The position numbers were made by a program, and so were the translations under genes. The notes below the pieces were generated by a model that worked only from the letters and a program-made list of their open reading frames with translations, did no database searches and was not told the DNA's origin. Shown here piece by piece: positions 62,401 through 64,000 of a DNA stretch of 64,000 nucleotides (position 1 is its first letter; each line of letters opens with the position of its first letter). Origin of the DNA: Schleiferiaceae bacterium (lineage in GTDB: Bacteria; Bacteroidota; Bacteroidia; Flavobacteriales; Schleiferiaceae); assembly GCA_018401735.1 (NCBI GenBank), contig JAGYKI010000009.1, forward strand, positions 58,868-122,867, in the 5' to 3' direction.

Positions 62401-62569
62401 GGAAGTTACCTTGGTAACAGAGACTTTGGCGAAAGTTTACATCAAACAAGGGCATTTTAAGAAGGCAATTCAAGCTTATGAAATTCTTAGGTTGAAATAT
62501 CCCGAAAAAAGTTCTTTCTTTGCCAGCCGAATTTTAGAAATAAAAGAACTGTCTAACAGTAAAAAATAG
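59495..62569 (+). CDS. Acidic repeat-rich TPR-like protein, function unknown
   Basis: The protein has 1024 residues with a TTG start (MKTEVFLNLLEDPKGVQKI). The N-terminal 80 residues and the C-terminal TPR-like end (VTETLAKVYIKQGHFKKAIQAYEILRLKYPEKSSFF) look conserved; the roughly 850 residues between are Glu/Ser/Ala-rich and presumably disordered. Residues about 650-865 consist of three near-identical 72-residue units beginning QEFEQE (216-bp DNA repeats). No signal peptide or membrane helix is seen, so the protein is probably cytosolic. It lies 3 nt after lptE and 3 nt before secG. Confidence 0.85.
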   Translation: MKTEVFLNLLEDPKGVQKIGVDELRELALTYPYSQVIQLLYGIRLRYSSEHLFNQQLGKAAALSNDRSVLFELFEDKPKVKASAKPLGYNDIVEVEKAEQKPRLTNREAELPSDNRNVSTTELSTSVDDDFNEIKEKGMENLTPPIAKVIPTPPVPTPIPSPPKKKVEFLDAKPEGLENLSPQERVKAILERNRQLRQQFEEQKTAGQKEEKLFSAPTDKVEDKIIPEEPKRELIESKAPAAPLNDEKLGGKESSEESRAQEISLEAEASAENTATGFTDQQEEKSQIEAEELSNSMDSREEGSLETEDKAEESSRGEDLPIDISDLIRRRYRSRFEVQSEEEQVSEAQTELESIAAKDQESDLEEKTSEVLSSESERIAKPEIKANEEPSDLGMSLRIRGIRARLERLKQEEALSEEEMEALMEEHQKLEELLNFLPADDEHVFEVEVSAERNEDKIVSEQKDAVVSQDSSQAASSESDTKKEIIEEEEAKEEPIEKVSEGRDSLVEGLSAKADIIAEAEEPPVLGPAEATEIKENKVVEPDLDQQKPRENEDINQTVATEAHVAEEKAASPPPPIEKPKVEVPSSESEEEPDLEDEISRIEALAERLRYERQGVKPVGSALEVPEDTVEKKRVIPIFIPESAKVENQQEFEQEKEQEENKIAAAQQIVQDLEEDLAESTAAVEAVDAESEKITEVEKTDSAEKLIGEESEIAQEEEESRQEFEQEQDEEENKIAAAQQIVQDLEEDLAESTAAVEAVDAESEKITEVEKTYSDEKLIVEESEIAQEEDESRQEFEQEQDEEENKIAAAQQIVQDLEEDLKESTAAVESVDAESEKITEVEETDSAEKLIVEESEIAQEEEESRQEQEQEQEREQEQEGEQEESLSFGALLRRLSHQNKESTPEPEVNAADENSEPKPEKPILKSEIAEKIDLIDAFVEKLPDLKRRKPSKAEIVNAPEVEKAADPSEEVTLVTETLAKVYIKQGHFKKAIQAYEILRLKYPEKSSFFASRILEIKELSNSKK
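61442..62089 (+). repeat. Three tandem 216-bp coding repeats
   Basis: Units begin at 61442, 61658 and 61874 with CAAGAGTTTGAGCAAGAG and keep an exact 216-bp (72-codon) period; a fourth start at 62090 is truncated. The units differ by only a few bases, so they arose recently by unequal crossing-over or slippage. They encode EENKIAAAQQIVQDLEEDL coiled-coil-like acidic repeats. Confidence 0.92.
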
Positions 62570-62572
62570 ACC

Positions 62573-62935
62573 ATGGTATTATTAATCACCACCCTTATTA
62601 TTTTAGTTTGCATCTTATTAGTGCTAATCATCTTAGTTCAAAACCCTAAAGGGGGCGGCTTAAGCTCATCTTTTGGCGGTGGCGGCACGCAACTTTTTGG
62701 TGGTGTTAAGAAAACTACCGACTTTTTAGATCGCGGAACTTGGGCTTTAGCCATAGCCTTGGTAGTTTTAGTTTTAGGTGCTAACGTAACCTTGAGCCCA
62801 CGTAGTGAAGCACAAGAGCAAGTTGAATCCGCCGCCGGTAGAGTAGAGCTACCTACTAATGAGCAAGATTTAAACTTCCCAACTGGGGGTGGTAATTTTG
62901 ATTTACCCGCAGATGTAGATTCTGAAGAAGAATAA
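62573..62935 (+). CDS. secG: Protein translocase subunit SecG
   Basis: The protein has 120 residues with two membrane helices (about 2-22 and 55-75). The characteristic loop LVQNPKGGGLSSSFGGGGTQLFGG is followed by KTTDFLDRGTWALAIALVVLVL. The C-terminal 45 residues are acidic and Gly-rich. SecG assists SecYE in protein export through the inner membrane. It is last in the miaB-lptE-TPR unit and is followed by a terminator. Confidence 0.95.
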   Translation: MVLLITTLIILVCILLVLIILVQNPKGGGLSSSFGGGGTQLFGGVKKTTDFLDRGTWALAIALVVLVLGANVTLSPRSEAQEQVESAAGRVELPTNEQDLNFPTGGGNFDLPADVDSEEE

Positions 62936-62958
62936 AGAAGCCCACAAAATTTAGTAAA

Positions 62959-62982
62959 AGTCCCCTTTTAGGGGGCTTTTTT
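62959..62982 (+). terminator. Intrinsic terminator after secG
   Basis: AGTCCCC-TTTTA-GGGGGCT followed by TTTTTT, 24 nt after the secG stop, ends the miaB-secG transcript. Confidence 0.88.
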
Positions 62983-63193
62983 TGTTTGTATCCATCGCTT
63001 TGGCAGCGATGCTTAAACGGATTCATGTCTTTGCCTAAGTAATGAATAAGAGGTTTGTCCCTATTTCATCTTTGCGAATTAGGCAGTATTTAGGCTCGTG
63101 GCTTTTAGTATCCTCTTAAAGAGCGGCGGAGATTAGACTTTAGCTTAAGCAGAAGTTTTTTTTGGATGCGATGAAAGTGAACAAGGAAGAAAC

Positions 63194-63201
63194 TAACTTT
63201 G
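63194..63201 (+). promoter_or_regulatory. Promoter -7 box of the terminal lipoprotein gene
   Basis: TAACTTTG matches TAnnTTTG, 27 nt before the ATG. It is embedded in the inverted repeat AACTTT ... AAAGTT, which could be an operator. Confidence 0.45.
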
Positions 63202-63228
63202 ACGTTACATAAAGTTAAACAACAATAA

Positions 63229-63789
63229 ATGAAAATTAAAAGATTGCTTATTCTAGCCTCTATGGCTTTGGTGGGATTTAGTTCATGTACTAAAGATTCA
63301 GAAGATAAAGATAGTACTACCCCTCAGCAGTTTCCGCAAGAGTTACTAATTGATGGTACTCGTTACGAATTAGGTGAAGGTTTTGTTTTAAGCTATGGGC
63401 AAGCATCTTTCCATCAAGGGACAAATTTAGATTTGAACGTTGTGACTTCAGGTATTAGTGTAAGCTTCGATGCTTCTGGCTTTCCTGATACCGCAACGGG
63501 TTCGGGTTATATTTTCTACTTAGAAATGTATTCACCCGATAGCACTTTTATCAGTCCTGGAACTTACACGATAGATACCGCCGGTAGTGGAAATTTATTC
63601 ACTATTTCTTCGGGAGCTACTTTTACTTATGGTGTTGCGAATGAGTTAGAATATGGTTTTATAAACGGATCTGTAGAAGTAACAAGTTTAAATGGTGTTT
63701 CTACATTTGTAGGCACATTCACCGAGCAAGGAGGTAAAGAAGTTAAGTTTAGCTATCAAAAAACTCTAGCTGTTATAGATGATAACTAG
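63229..63789 (+). CDS. Lipoprotein, function unknown
   Basis: The protein has 186 residues with a lipoprotein signal (ALVGFSSCTKDSED) and an acidic linker. A beta-sandwich-like body (LLIDGTRYELGEGFVLSYG ... GSGYIFYLEMYSP ... NGSVEVTSLNGVSTFVGTF) follows, ending in KEVKFSYQKTL. The pattern is common among small Bacteroidota lipoproteins but I do not recognise a named family. It appears monocistronic, with its own -7 box and the secG terminator upstream. Confidence 0.8.
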   Translation: MKIKRLLILASMALVGFSSCTKDSEDKDSTTPQQFPQELLIDGTRYELGEGFVLSYGQASFHQGTNLDLNVVTSGISVSFDASGFPDTATGSGYIFYLEMYSPDSTFISPGTYTIDTAGSGNLFTISSGATFTYGVANELEYGFINGSVEVTSLNGVSTFVGTFTEQGGKEVKFSYQKTLAVIDDN

Positions 63790-63834
63790 AAAATAGTGTT
63801 GGAGCTCGCTCATAAGGTGAGTTCGCACCTAGAA

Positions 63835-64000
63835 TAAGGTGAATTCGACGCAAAAAATAAGGCCTCAGACCTCGGGTAAATAGTGGATTCAATCCTAAGC
63901 AGTGAAGCAATAGCGGGCTACTGCAAGGAGCAGAGGCGCGAAAAGCCGCTTTTTAAAAGGGGCATAAATAGATTTTCCAATAAAAGTGAAAATCTGAGGC
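63835..64000 (+). repeat. Inverted-repeat intergenic element, copy cut by the window end
   Basis: This begins TAAGGTGAATTCGACG, then GGCCTCAGACC, GTAAATAGTGGATTCAA, the GCAATAGCGGGCTA core, GCGCGAAAAGCCGCTTTTT and finally GATTTTCCAATAAAAG to CTGAGGC at the last base. It aligns closely with 42715-42981 but lacks the 74-bp internal segment. The right terminal repeat would lie outside the window. A short partial tandem of its start (ATAAGGTGAGTTCG) precedes it. Confidence 0.85.

Overview
The window is a gene-dense chromosomal segment from a member of the Bacteroidota, most likely Flavobacteriales. Supporting signs are the gldK-gldL-gldM-gldN block with a PorP/SprF-family gene, several C-terminal type IX secretion (T9SS) sorting domains, TonB-dependent receptors with carboxypeptidase-like N-terminal domains, the near absence of Shine-Dalgarno sequences, and many TAnnTTTG (-7) promoter boxes. 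I see no prophage, insertion sequence, CRISPR array, defence island or biosynthetic cluster. About 50 protein genes can be supported. One complete tRNA-Arg(CCT) is present, and a second, degenerate tRNA-Arg-like sequence lies nearby.

Layout. (1) 1-13.65 kb, minus strand: an envelope region. It holds a partial outer-membrane gene, a DUF2141 protein, a stand-alone CHU_C (T9SS type B) protein, and a compact run of a disrupted secreted EEP nuclease, a large secreted protein, a T9SS-sorted OB-fold-like protein, a lipoprotein, a TonB-dependent receptor, a PorV/PorQ-like porin and a propeller lipoprotein. (2) 13.7-20 kb: an AsmA-like protein, rluB, the overlapping set pdxJ/S66 carboxypeptidase/yraN, then a divergent CBS protein and nadK. 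(3) 21-30.7 kb: the conserved envelope series DUF6089-uppS-bamA-two OmpH/Skp genes-murI, then a hydrolase, metG and a DUF2461 gene. (4) 30.7-33.3 kb: a histidine kinase, a broken small membrane-protein gene, and the tRNA-like and tRNA genes. (5) 33.3-41.1 kb: a complete sucrose locus with a TonB receptor, sucrose phosphorylase, MFS transporter, fructokinase and a divergent LacI regulator with an operator palindrome. (6) 41-46.4 kb: a T9SS-sorted hydrolase, an ABC-F ATPase, a DUF983 protein and a FAD oxidoreductase. (7) 46.4-55.7 kb: the T9SS/gliding block, an arginase-fold protein with degraded metal ligands, and topA. (8) 55.8-63.8 kb: miaB, a small secreted protein, a sigma-54 activator, an LptE-like lipoprotein, a repeat-rich TPR protein, secG and a lipoprotein.

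How the parts relate. Envelope biogenesis (uppS, bamA, OmpH, lptE, murI, secG, gldKLMN, PorP) dominates, and the secreted proteins encoded in the same window carry sorting signals for that T9SS. The sucrose locus reads as a full pathway: outer-membrane uptake, inner-membrane transport, phosphorolysis to glucose-1-phosphate and fructose, then fructose phosphorylation.

The most unusual observations are these: a family of 130-270 bp intergenic elements with 16-bp terminal inverted repeats that often abut stop codons; two short patches with dense frameshifts that could be sequence error or real decay; terminators whose U-tract runs directly into the next start codon; and the FCB-type surface cluster at 1.3-13.6 kb whose function I cannot name.
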